Shown here: one piece after another, positions 18,062-26,392 of the stretch
Numbering within the stretch: the stretch's first letter is position 1
Layout: the number at the start of each line of letters is the position of its first letter
Source of the DNA: Sphingopyxis witflariensis
GTDB lineage: Bacteria; Pseudomonadota; Alphaproteobacteria; Sphingomonadales; Sphingomonadaceae
DNA length: 64,000 nt
Direction: 5' to 3'
Assembly: GCF_002205635.1 (NCBI RefSeq)
Contig: NZ_NISJ01000005.1
Span: 62,001 to 126,000, forward strand
Notes under the pieces: model-generated
What the model was told of the DNA's origin: nothing
Seen by the model: the letters and a program-made list of their open reading frames with translations, nothing else
Database searches by the model: none
Made by a program: the position numbers and the translations under genes

Positions 18062-19885
18062 CTAGGTGTCGTCACCCATCCGCAGGGCCGCAATAAACGC
18101 CTCCTGCGGAATGTTCACATTGCCATATTCGCGCATCCGCTTTTTGCCCTCTTTCTGCTTTTCCAGCAGCTTTTTCTTGCGGCTCGCGTCGCCACCATAG
18201 CATTTGGCGGTCACGTCCTTGCGCAGCGCGGCGATCGTTTCGCGGGCGATTACCTTACCGCCGATCGCGGCCTGGATCGGGATTTTGAACATGTGACGCG
18301 GAATCAGGTCTTTCAGCCGCTCGCACATGCCGCGGCCGCGGGTTTCGGCGGTGCCGCGGTGGACGATCATGCTCAGCGCGTCGACCGGCTCGTTGTTGAC
18401 GAGGATGCTCATCTTGACGAGGTCGCCGGGGCGGTGGCCGATCTGGTGATAGTCGAAGCTGGCGTAACCGCGACTGATGCTCTTCAACCGGTCATAGAAA
18501 TCGAACACGACTTCGTTGAGCGGCAGTTCATAGGTGATCTGCGCGCGGCCGCCGACATAAGTCAGATTCTTCTGCACCCCGCGCCGGTCCTGGCACAGCT
18601 TCAGGATCGACCCCAGATATTCGTCGGGGACGTAGATCACTGCCTCGATCCACGGCTCTTCAATCTCGTCGATGCGGTTGGGATCGGGCATATCGGCGGG
18701 GTTGTGGAGCTCGATCTCCTTGGCATCCTCATTCTTGGTGTGCCCAAGCTTGAGCTTATACACCACCGACGGCGCGGTGGTGATCAGGTCGAGGTCATAT
18801 TCGCGGGTCAGCCGCTCCTGAATAATCTCGAGGTGGAGCAGGCCGAGGAAACCGCAGCGGAAGCCAAAGCCCAATGCGGCCGAGCTTTCCATTTCGAACG
18901 AGAAGCTCGCGTCGTTGAGGCGCAGCTTCTGGATCGATTCGCGCAATTTCTCAAAATCGTTCGCGTCGGTCGGGAACATGCCGCAGAAAACGACCGGCTG
19001 GACTTCCTTAAACCCCTGCAGCGCCTGTGCCGCGGGCTTTTTCGCATCGGTGACGGTGTCGCCGACGCGCGCCTGCGCGACGTCCTTGATCTGCGCGGTG
19101 ATGAAGCCGATTTCGCCGGGGCCAAGCTCGGTCAGCTGTTCGATCTTCGGCGTGAAGCAGCCGACACGATCGATCAAATGGGTGGTGCCCGCCTGCATGA
19201 ACTTGATCTGCTGGCCCTTTTTCAGCACGCCGTCGATCACGCGGATCAGGATGACGACGCCGAGGTACGGATCGTACCAGCTGTCGACGAGCATCGCGAC
19301 GAGCGGCGCGGTCGCGTCGCCCTTCGGCGGCGGGATGCGGGTCACGATCGCCTCGAGCGCTTCCTCTATACCGATCCCGGCCTTGGCGCTGGCGAGCACC
19401 GCATTGTCGGCGGGCAGGCCGATGATGTCCTCAATCTCGGCCTTCACCTTGTCGACGTCGGCCGCGGGAAGGTCGATCTTGTTGATAACGGGCACGATTT
19501 CATGGTCATGCTCGATCGACTGATACACGTTCGCGAGCGTCTGCGCCTCGACTCCCTGCGCCGCGTCGACGACCAGCAGCGCGCCTTCGCACGCGGCGAG
19601 GCTGCGTGAGACTTCATAGGCGAAGTCGACGTGGCCCGGCGTGTCCATCAGGTTGAGCTGATAGGTCTCACCATCATGCGCCTTGTACGACAGGCGCACC
19701 GTCTGCGCCTTGATTGTGATCCCACGCTCCTTTTCAATGTCCATATTATCAAGGACTTGAGCCGACATCTCGCGCGCGGTCAGCCCGCCGGTGAACTGGA
19801 TCAGCCGGTCGGCCAGCGTCGATTTGCCGTGATCGATGTGCGCGATGATCGAAAAATTGCGGATATGGGACAAAGCTGTGGTCAT
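18062..19885 (-). CDS. lepA: Elongation factor 4 (LepA)
   Basis: LepA is a ribosome-associated GTPase that acts on stalled or mis-translocated ribosomes. The 607-residue protein has G1 [10 protein letters not shown]3 DTPGHVDF and G4 NKIDLP in order, then the EF-G-like domains and the LepA-specific C-terminal domain ([20 protein letters not shown]). Length and motifs are normal. It is the last gene of a minus-strand series that includes the peptide and HEAT-protein genes, but there is a 45-base gap before it and it may have its own promoter. Confidence 0.98.
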   Translation of the reverse strand: MTTALSHIRNFSIIAHIDHGKSTLADRLIQFTGGLTAREMSAQVLDNMDIEKERGITIKAQTVRLSYKAHDGETYQLNLMDTPGHVDFAYEVSRSLAACEGALLVVDAAQGVEAQTLANVYQSIEHDHEIVPVINKIDLPAADVDKVKAEIEDIIGLPADNAVLASAKAGIGIEEALEAIVTRIPPPKGDATAPLVAMLVDSWYDPYLGVVILIRVIDGVLKKGQQIKFMQAGTTHLIDRVGCFTPKIEQLTELGPGEIGFITAQIKDVAQARVGDTVTDAKKPAAQALQGFKEVQPVVFCGMFPTDANDFEKLRESIQKLRLNDASFSFEMESSAALGFGFRCGFLGLLHLEIIQERLTREYDLDLITTAPSVVYKLKLGHTKNEDAKEIELHNPADMPDPNRIDEIEEPWIEAVIYVPDEYLGSILKLCQDRRGVQKNLTYVGGRAQITYELPLNEVVFDFYDRLKSISRGYASFDYHQIGHRPGDLVKMSILVNNEPVDALSMIVHRGTAETRGRGMCERLKDLIPRHMFKIPIQAAIGGKVIARETIAALRKDVTAKCYGGDASRKKKLLEKQKEGKKRMREYGNVNIPQEAFIAALRMGDDT

Positions 19886-19930
19886 GCGCCGCGCACTAGC
19901 AGCGGAAAGGCGCGCTGTCAGCAGGGGAAG

Positions 19931-20815
19931 CTACACCGCCAGCCAGCGCCTGCAATCGTCGCGCACACGCGCATCGCCATCCCCCAAACCACGCTCCAGC
20001 ACCGCAGCGCGCGCATCCCCCATTTCGAGTGCCGCCAGCGCCGCAATCGCATTCGCCCGCACCCGCGGCACCGGATGCTCCCGCGCGAACTGCTCAGCCA
20101 CATCGCGGCCATTCCCGGTCAGATGCACGGCGCAGCGCAGTAGCATTTCGCTCGGGCTCAATGTCGGCCGCCGCGCGATCGTGCCATGATCGAGATCAAC
20201 AATATATTGGTCGCGCCATGGGACATGCTCGCCCTCGTCCATGATATTGAGACTGACCGACAGGCTTTCCGGCGGGAGTTGACTGTGGACGTCGCGGTGG
20301 GCGCGATAGAGCATCATCTGCCCCTCGCCGAGTTGACTTCGCTCGACGAATTTCAGGTTCAACGGTTCGCCGATACGGCCATCGACCGCCTCCGCGTCAT
20401 AGTCATAATAATCGCTGACATAGCCGGGGCCGAAATAGCCTGCGGTGAGGAAATGGAAATTATGATCGTGCGGCAGGCCATAGGCAAAGGCGGCGGGGCC
20501 GCTGGTCGCAAAGGCGGCATCGCCAGCCGCGGGCCACATATTCGCGCGCAGGAAATGACCGTGCGGGCTGCGATACAGCAGGAAGACCTGCGCCGAATAG
20601 CGGTTGGTCTCAAGCTGGTCGCGGTAGCGGGCCTTGAGCTCCGCGATGACGCGGTCGGCGAGGAAGTCGCGGTTGCGCGCAAGGCCGGCGAGCAGTGCAG
20701 CGCATTGAGCAATGCTCGCTTCATCCGCCAGGTCGACGCCGCTTTCGTCGAGACGAGCGGCAACCTCCTCCAGATCGAGGGCCGAACCGGGCGGCGGATC
20801 GATCAGGCGGGGCAT
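19931..20815 (-). CDS. HEAT-repeat protein with cupin-like histidine clusters
   Basis: A 294-residue protein of uncertain family. The middle (about residues 80-200) looks like a cupin-type metal site: HDHNFH at 116-121 in GLPHDHNFHFLTAGYFG and RAHRDVH at 171-177, a spacing expected for a beta-barrel iron enzyme. The C-terminal 75 residues are HEAT-like helical repeats (VRANAIAALAALEMGDARAA). The gene overlaps the related upstream gene by 13 bases. Directly further upstream is a 48-residue peptide gene with a strong ribosome site. I infer a peptide- or protein-modifying oxygenase, but the activity is not established. Confidence 0.75.
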   Translation of the reverse strand: MPRLIDPPPGSALDLEEVAARLDESGVDLADEASIAQCAALLAGLARNRDFLADRVIAELKARYRDQLETNRYSAQVFLLYRSPHGHFLRANMWPAAGDAAFATSGPAAFAYGLPHDHNFHFLTAGYFGPGYVSDYYDYDAEAVDGRIGEPLNLKFVERSQLGEGQMMLYRAHRDVHSQLPPESLSVSLNIMDEGEHVPWRDQYIVDLDHGTIARRPTLSPSEMLLRCAVHLTGNGRDVAEQFAREHPVPRVRANAIAALAALEMGDARAAVLERGLGDGDARVRDDCRRWLAV

Positions 20816-21819
20816 GCGCTATTCTCCCGGGCAAGAGCTGGGCCGTCCATGGACGAATGAGATGCATAGAGCGCCAGCGTCGCGGCGGCGGCGCGGCGCA
20901 CCTCGGGATGCGGATCGCCCGCGGCCATGCGGACAAGATGTGGCTGCGCGATGGCGGGATCGAGCGCCACCATTTCGCGCATCGCGCTCCAGCGCGCGGC
21001 GAAATCCTCGCTTTCGCTTTCGGCGGCGAACAGCGGCGCGGCGTCGGTGCGGCCCAGAGTGCGAAGCAGCGTCAACGCCATGCCACGAAAACTGCTGTCG
21101 CGGCGCGACGCCGAGACATGGGCGAGCCGGCCGCTGGCAGCTTCATAGGCGCGGTTTGGCAGCCGCGATGGCGGCTGGACAGCAAGCTCGAGCATCAGCA
21201 TGTCGGCGTCGCCACCGACAAATGAGAAGCATGTCCGCGCGGTGTCTAGCGCGAGCATCTCGCCGGCCACGAGCGGCCGCAGGGCGCCGGTCGTGCAAGG
21301 GCTGGCGGTGACAGCGGTGAAGGCGCCCGCTTCCTCGGCCGCGCTGACCACAACGTGATGAAAGCGAGCCATCGCACCCCCCGGCGCGAGAATATGGGTG
21401 AGCGTGCGGCCGGGCACAAAGAGCGGCGCCGGTTCGTCTTTGACGCCCGCCGCCTCGAATGGGCGCAGCAGCAGGGTCAAGCGGACCGGCCCCGCTTCCG
21501 CCAGCAACAGCCCGCCGAACGACGCGCCGCCAACCGGGCGCAGCGGCGGACGCGTGAAACAATCAGCCGCCAGCAGGTCCAACGCCTGATTGAGCCGTGC
21601 ACCGAGCCAGCCGACGTCAGCAACCCACGGCGCCAGCGCCGCGATGGCCTCATCGAGGGGCGCCCGTTCAACAGCCCGCATCGCCGCGAGCACCCCATCG
21701 GGCGCCTGATCCTCCGCCGCCCAATCAGCAACGAGGGCAGCGGCGGCCGCCCGCATCCGGGCACGACGGTCGATATCCGCCGCAGGAAAATGGTCATGGC
21801 GGGACGGCAAAATGATCAT
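20803..21819 (-). CDS. HEAT-repeat protein, probable partner of the cupin-like protein
   Basis: A 338-residue protein whose C-terminal part (about residues 255-325) carries HEAT-like repeats (FAARWSAMREMVALDP, then VRMAAGDPHPEVRRAAAATL). Its central region has a cupin-like strand pattern (THILAPGGAMARFHHVVVSA), but the double His cluster of the neighbour is absent, so it may be a non-catalytic partner or bind the substrate. The ATG at 21819 was preferred over GTG 21873. The gene follows a 48-residue peptide ORF by 66 bases and overlaps the next gene, so the three form a likely operon. No known function was recognised. Confidence 0.7.
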   Translation of the reverse strand: MIILPSRHDHFPAADIDRRARMRAAAAALVADWAAEDQAPDGVLAAMRAVERAPLDEAIAALAPWVADVGWLGARLNQALDLLAADCFTRPPLRPVGGASFGGLLLAEAGPVRLTLLLRPFEAAGVKDEPAPLFVPGRTLTHILAPGGAMARFHHVVVSAAEEAGAFTAVTASPCTTGALRPLVAGEMLALDTARTCFSFVGGDADMLMLELAVQPPSRLPNRAYEAASGRLAHVSASRRDSSFRGMALTLLRTLGRTDAAPLFAAESESEDFAARWSAMREMVALDPAIAQPHLVRMAAGDPHPEVRRAAAATLALYASHSSMDGPALARENSACPA

Positions 21820-21885
21820 CGACCTATCCGGCGACGGGAGGCGCGGCATGCCGGACGAAAACCGCCCGCGCACCGCGACCGCAAG

Positions 21886-22032
21886 TCAATTGGCAATGAT
21901 GAGCGTGACGGTGACGGTGGTCTCGAAAGTCGCGATCTTCGGCGCCGTCCATTCACCTGCAAACGACCCAAACAGGCCGACGGCGGTGTCGAGCAAAGGC
22001 AAAGCGTTAATGTCGATCCCGGGCAGACGCAT
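21886..22032 (-). CDS. 48-residue peptide, candidate modified-peptide precursor
   Basis: A short ORF with an excellent ribosome site (GGAGGAAG, four bases before ATG). It begins MRLPGIDINALPLLDTAVGL and ends TFETTVTVTLIIAN. There is no Cys and no signal peptide. The first half is a Leu/Ile/Asp-rich amphipathic leader-like segment; the tail is rich in Thr, Val and Ile and ends in Asn. A longer in-frame version from 22071 (61 residues) is possible but lacks a good site. It lies between a periplasmic M16 peptidase and two HEAT-repeat proteins, one with cupin-like metal ligands. A precursor role is inference. Confidence 0.6.
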   Translation of the reverse strand: MRLPGIDINALPLLDTAVGLFGSFAGEWTAPKIATFETTVTVTLIIAN

Positions 22033-22153
22033 ATTTCTTCCTCCATTGTCGCGGCGCCACCTGCCGCGCATGAGAGGATGAGGAGGAGGCCGGACGCGTG
22101 CCAGTTAACTTATCGTAATGCAGGAGAAAAATGCCCCGGACGAGCAAAGCGCC

Positions 22154-25045
22154 CTACTTCCCTGCCTTGTCGCTCACCGCCTTGATCACCAGCGCCTTAT
22201 CGTCGACCAGATAGCGGCGGGCGAGTGCCTGCAATTCCCCCGGTGTGGCCGCTTCGACTTCAGCGATGCCCTTGCGGCTGCGGTCGAGACGGTCGGCGCG
22301 GCTAGTCGCCTCGGACACATAATTCAGCCAATAGCTGTTCTCGCGCCGCGACTTGACCATCGATTCGAGCATGGGCTTGCGCGCGCGATCGAGCAGGTCA
22401 GCGTCGACCGGCGCGTCGCGCAATTCCCTGGCGATCGCGAAGATCGCGGCGCGCGTCGTCGCCAGATCCTTATAATCGACATTGCTGGTGGCGAGCAGAT
22501 GGCCATAGCCCGGAAACTCCTCAGACAGGCTGGTTCCCGCGCCGGGGCTGTAGCTTTCGCCCAAGCGCTCGCGCAATTCCTCGGTCAGTTTCAACTGCAT
22601 GACGCGCGCGAGGAGGCTGAGCCGCATCGTTTCGCCAAGATCACTATCGTCTCGCGCGGGCCAAAAGACGCGCAGTTCAGCCTGATCGGCGGGTCCTTTG
22701 TGAATCAAGGTGCGTTCGCTGCGATCGGTCGCATATTCGCGGATGCGCGCGTCGGTGCGCGGATCGAAGCCGGGTCGGCGTTCGGGCAGCGCACCGAAGG
22801 TCGCGGCAATCGCGTCGATCGCCGCCTGTTCGTCAATGTCGCCGACGACCCCGACCTCAATCGCGCCATGGTCGAAGCTGTCGGCGATCACCGGTTTGAG
22901 CCGCGCCCAGTCGAGCGCCATCAGCTTTTCAAGCGGCGGGGTCATCGAACGCGGATCGTCGTTCGCGAGGATACCGCCGGCATCGCGTGCCATCACTGCC
23001 GCTGGGGTCGCGTCGTTCGCGGCATATTGCTGCGGCAGCGAGCGGCGGATAAGCGCGAGGCCGTCGGCGCGATATCCGGGATGGGTCAGATAAGCCGCCA
23101 TCAGCTTGGCCTGCAGTGCAAAATCCTCGGACGACGTCAAAGCGGCGCCGCCAAAGGAATCGGTCCCGCTGCCAAAGCTGGAACTGACCGTCTTGCCGGC
23201 GAGGATGGTGCGCAATTCATCAAGGCTGTGCGCTTCGAGCCCACCGAGCACCAGCGACCCCGCGAGCGCCACCCGCGTCGGATCGTCGCGCGTTGCGAGC
23301 AGATTGCCGCCATCGACGCGCACCGACAGATAGGCGCGGTCCTTCTGGAAATCGGTCTTCTTGATGTTCAGCATGACATTGTTGGCGAAGCGGATGCGGC
23401 GGATGCCGAGGTCCTTGACCAGTTCGTCGCTGACGATTTTTCCGGGCGGGCCGAAATCAGCATAAGCGAAGGCGATGCTAGTCGACGCGTCGGGGGCGGC
23501 GACCGCGACATATTGCGATGCATTGAGGGCCGCGAGGACCGCAGCCGTGCCGCCTTCGAGTGGCTTTTTTGCGGTGACATAGGCCAGCGGGGCACTCAGT
23601 CCCTCCATCCGTTTGCGGAAGGCGGCGCCTACCGCTTCGGCGGTCAGCGTGGGCGCGGTGGCCTCGAACATCGACTGCGAAGCTTCAGGACGAACGACGA
23701 CGAAATCGCCCTTCGCCGCCTGAACGAGCACATCGGCCATCGTCGTGCTGCGCCGTGTCGTCACCCCGGCGACGGCATTTTTGAGCGACGTGCGGCGGTT
23801 GGCGAGTTGCTCGTCGACTTCCGCCTGCGTGAAGCCGTGGAGCATTGCGCGGCGAAGCTCCTGTTCGGCGAGCGCCAGCGCCTCGGGCCACGCGCCTTCC
23901 TTCGCAACCGCACCGACCGTCACCTGATCGAAGACCTTCCACCCCGACGCGTCACTGAGATAGCCGGCGAGGATCGGCGAATCCTCGGCGAGCGCGAGCT
24001 TGGCGAGGCGGCGGCTGACGATTGCCTCACCGACATCCTCGGCCAGGCTGCGCGCGCGCTTCGCCTTGGTATCGGGTTCGTCGACCCACGGCTTGAACGC
24101 AGAGATGGTGACCGCATCCTGGATCGCGGGGTCGATGAACGCATGCGCCGCCTCGGGGCGAGCATAATCGATCGTGCCGATCTTTGGATCAGCGCCCGCC
24201 GGGCCGCGCCCCTTCCAGTCCGAAAAGCGCGCCTTGATCTTTGCCTCGATCGCCGCCGGGTCGAAATCGCCGACCATGACCAAAGTGGTGCGTTCGGGGC
24301 GATAATAACGGTCGTACAGGTCACGGATTCGCGCGGCGGGGGCGGTTCGGATCACCTCTTCGGTGCCGACCGGAGTGCGGTTCGCAACCGTCATCCCCTT
24401 CATCTGAAAATCCAGCTGGTCGATCAGGCTGCGCAATTGATAAGTATCGCGCGCGCGTCGTTCGGACAGGATGATGCCGCGTTCGCGGTCGACCGCGGCG
24501 GGGTCGATCGTCAGTTCGCTCGCGGTTTCGCGCATCAACATCAAGCCGGTGTCGATCAGATCGTCCGACGCATTGGGCAGATCGAGCTTGTAGAGCGTCT
24601 CATCAAAGCCGGTCGAGGCGTTGGTGTCGGCGCCGAACGCCAGACCCTTGCGCTCGAGCAGCTTGATCATCTCCCCCTCGGGCACGCCCTTCGACCCGTT
24701 GAACGCCATATGTTCGAGGAAATGGGCAAGCCCACGCTGGTCATCCGCCTCGGCAAAGCTGCCGACGTCGAAACGCATACGCAGGACGACGCTGTCCTTG
24801 GGCGTGCTGTTCTTGAGCAGCGCATATTTCATCCCGTTGGGCAGCACGCCGAAAATGATGTTCGGGTCGACCGGGATATCGCTTGCGGCGAAGTTCCACG
24901 CGCGCGCGGCGGCGGTCTGCGGATTGACCGCAGCGCTTTCCGTCTGTGACGGCCGCGGCGTGCGCGCCTGGACCGGGACGACGAGAGCGATGAGGATGAG
25001 GGGCGACAGCGCGACCGAGGCGCGCTGGAAAATCCGGGAGTTCAT
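22154..25045 (-). CDS. Periplasmic M16-family zinc peptidase (pitrilysin/insulinase type)
   Basis: A 963-residue protein with a signal peptide (VALSPLILIALVVPVQA). The inverted zinc motif HFLEH lies at 108-112, with the third ligand probably Glu188 in DRERGIILSE. It has four M16 domains in two halves, with only the first half active, as in pitrilysin; the second half begins near residue 560. It would degrade peptides in the periplasm. Its stop is 121 bases before the 48-residue peptide gene and its start is 42 bases after the diguanylate cyclase gene, all on the same strand, so a functional link to the peptide is possible but unproven. Confidence 0.93.
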   Translation of the reverse strand: MNSRIFQRASVALSPLILIALVVPVQARTPRPSQTESAAVNPQTAAARAWNFAASDIPVDPNIIFGVLPNGMKYALLKNSTPKDSVVLRMRFDVGSFAEADDQRGLAHFLEHMAFNGSKGVPEGEMIKLLERKGLAFGADTNASTGFDETLYKLDLPNASDDLIDTGLMLMRETASELTIDPAAVDRERGIILSERRARDTYQLRSLIDQLDFQMKGMTVANRTPVGTEEVIRTAPAARIRDLYDRYYRPERTTLVMVGDFDPAAIEAKIKARFSDWKGRGPAGADPKIGTIDYARPEAAHAFIDPAIQDAVTISAFKPWVDEPDTKAKRARSLAEDVGEAIVSRRLAKLALAEDSPILAGYLSDASGWKVFDQVTVGAVAKEGAWPEALALAEQELRRAMLHGFTQAEVDEQLANRRTSLKNAVAGVTTRRSTTMADVLVQAAKGDFVVVRPEASQSMFEATAPTLTAEAVGAAFRKRMEGLSAPLAYVTAKKPLEGGTAAVLAALNASQYVAVAAPDASTSIAFAYADFGPPGKIVSDELVKDLGIRRIRFANNVMLNIKKTDFQKDRAYLSVRVDGGNLLATRDDPTRVALAGSLVLGGLEAHSLDELRTILAGKTVSSSFGSGTDSFGGAALTSSEDFALQAKLMAAYLTHPGYRADGLALIRRSLPQQYAANDATPAAVMARDAGGILANDDPRSMTPPLEKLMALDWARLKPVIADSFDHGAIEVGVVGDIDEQAAIDAIAATFGALPERRPGFDPRTDARIREYATDRSERTLIHKGPADQAELRVFWPARDDSDLGETMRLSLLARVMQLKLTEELRERLGESYSPGAGTSLSEEFPGYGHLLATSNVDYKDLATTRAAIFAIARELRDAPVDADLLDRARKPMLESMVKSRRENSYWLNYVSEATSRADRLDRSRKGIAEVEAATPGELQALARRYLVDDKALVIKAVSDKAGK

Positions 25046-25087
25046 GCCACAGATGTGGCCAGCCGCTGCCGCGGGGTCAAGCCATGG

Positions 25088-26236
25088 TCACGCGATGTAC
25101 TGAATGTTCTCGACCGACGACATTGTGGGTTCGCGATCGACGGCCTTCGCCGCATAGAGCGCGCGGTCGGCGACGTCGAACAGCTGGCGCGCCGTCGGGC
25201 CATCGTCAGGCCAGAAGGCGACGCCGATACTGGCACCGACATGGATCGGCTGATCCGCGACGTCATAGGGCGCGGCCATGGCGGCAAGAATATGGTCGGC
25301 GAGCGCGGTAGCCAGCAGCGGCGATCCCGCAGGCGCCAGAATCGCGAACTCATCTCCGCCCTGCCGCGCGACCATCGCATGATCGCCGCACGTACGCCGC
25401 AATCGCGCCGCGACTTCACAGAGTAGCGCATCGCCGACAGCATGGCCGTGACGGTCATTGACCGGCTTGAAGCCATCGAGGTCGAGCAGCGCGATCGCGA
25501 AGCGACCGCCCTGCGCTGCAGCCACGACCTCATCGTCGAGCCGCACGTCGAATTCGCGGCGGTTCGCAAGGCCGGTCAGCGGGTCGGTATGCGCCAGCTC
25601 ACGCATCTGACGCTGAAGCTGCAACAGATCGATCAGCTGGCCGTGCTGCTGGATCATCATGCGCATCAAAAACAGCGTCGCGATCACCAGGCTGGTCCCC
25701 GCGGCAATTTCGGGAGGATTGCCCGACGTCAGCATCAGCAGCGAAATCGGGCCGAGCCCGATCGTCAGGTTGATGAAGGTCGCGAAGCGGATCGATGACA
25801 GGCAATAGGCGGTCGCAAGCGACCCCATCGCCATGACCATCGCATAATAGCTGTGGGTTTCGGGCGGTGCGGCGAGCCAGTTAACCACTGTCCAGCTGCT
25901 GCACATCAACCCCGTCGTGCCCGACAACCAAGTCGTTTCCTTGATCATCCGGCGCGCGCGGCGGGGGCTCATGCGCCGCCCCCGATTGTGCATCAGAAAC
26001 AGAAAGCCGAGGACGCCGATCACCGCAAGGATGACCGGAAAGCCGATACGGATGATCGGATGCACCGTCGCGACACCACCGTAAATGGCCGTCGGCGTCG
26101 TCGCCGCAAGCATCAGGAACAGCATCGGCGTCAGCGTTTCGACGCGGTTCGCCCGCAGCACCGCGACATCGTCACGGATTTCCTGTGGAACAGGCGGAAA
26201 AAACCGCCGTTTGAATTGTTTAATGACCCCCGACAT
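25088..26236 (-). CDS. Membrane diguanylate cyclase (GGDEF domain)
   Basis: A 382-residue enzyme that makes cyclic di-GMP from GTP. About six membrane helices lie between residues 38 and 192, with a cytoplasmic basic loop (HNRGRRMSPRRARRM) in between. The GGDEF domain starts at THTD-like AHTDPLTGLANRREFD and has an intact GGDEF at 293-297. The inhibitory RxxD site expected nine residues before GGDEF is not present (the region reads CGDHAMVARQ), so product inhibition may be weak. Start is uncertain: ATG 26236 is used, while ATG 26296 would add 20 residues. Confidence 0.9.
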   Translation of the reverse strand: MSGVIKQFKRRFFPPVPQEIRDDVAVLRANRVETLTPMLFLMLAATTPTAIYGGVATVHPIIRIGFPVILAVIGVLGFLFLMHNRGRRMSPRRARRMIKETTWLSGTTGLMCSSWTVVNWLAAPPETHSYYAMVMAMGSLATAYCLSSIRFATFINLTIGLGPISLLMLTSGNPPEIAAGTSLVIATLFLMRMMIQQHGQLIDLLQLQRQMRELAHTDPLTGLANRREFDVRLDDEVVAAAQGGRFAIALLDLDGFKPVNDRHGHAVGDALLCEVAARLRRTCGDHAMVARQGGDEFAILAPAGSPLLATALADHILAAMAAPYDVADQPIHVGASIGVAFWPDDGPTARQLFDVADRALYAAKAVDREPTMSSVENIQYIA

Positions 26237-26392
26237 GGCCGCTGGGTAGCAAGCGCTGGTAAAACATCGGTTAAGGACATGAGATATGGTCAGCATTCCC
26301 CGCCGATAGAGTATCGATGACAGAATGGCGAAATATTAACCATGATTGTCGATCATTAATTCCGCTCCATAGTCATTGCGGGAATTTTGTTC

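Noticed and set aside
16619..19609. 996-codon plus-strand frame across the MFS and lepA genes
   Set aside because: It overlaps the fosmidomycin-type exporter in another frame and lepA in antisense; it shows no domain.
22118..24949. 943-codon plus-strand frame opposite the M16 peptidase
   Set aside because: Antisense shadow; the minus strand has the HFLEH zinc motif and a signal peptide.
26335..26360. ATTAACCATGATTGTCGATCATTAAT as a CtrA box before the lipoxygenase
   Set aside because: The two TTAA elements are 17 bases apart, not seven; it is only an imperfect palindrome.
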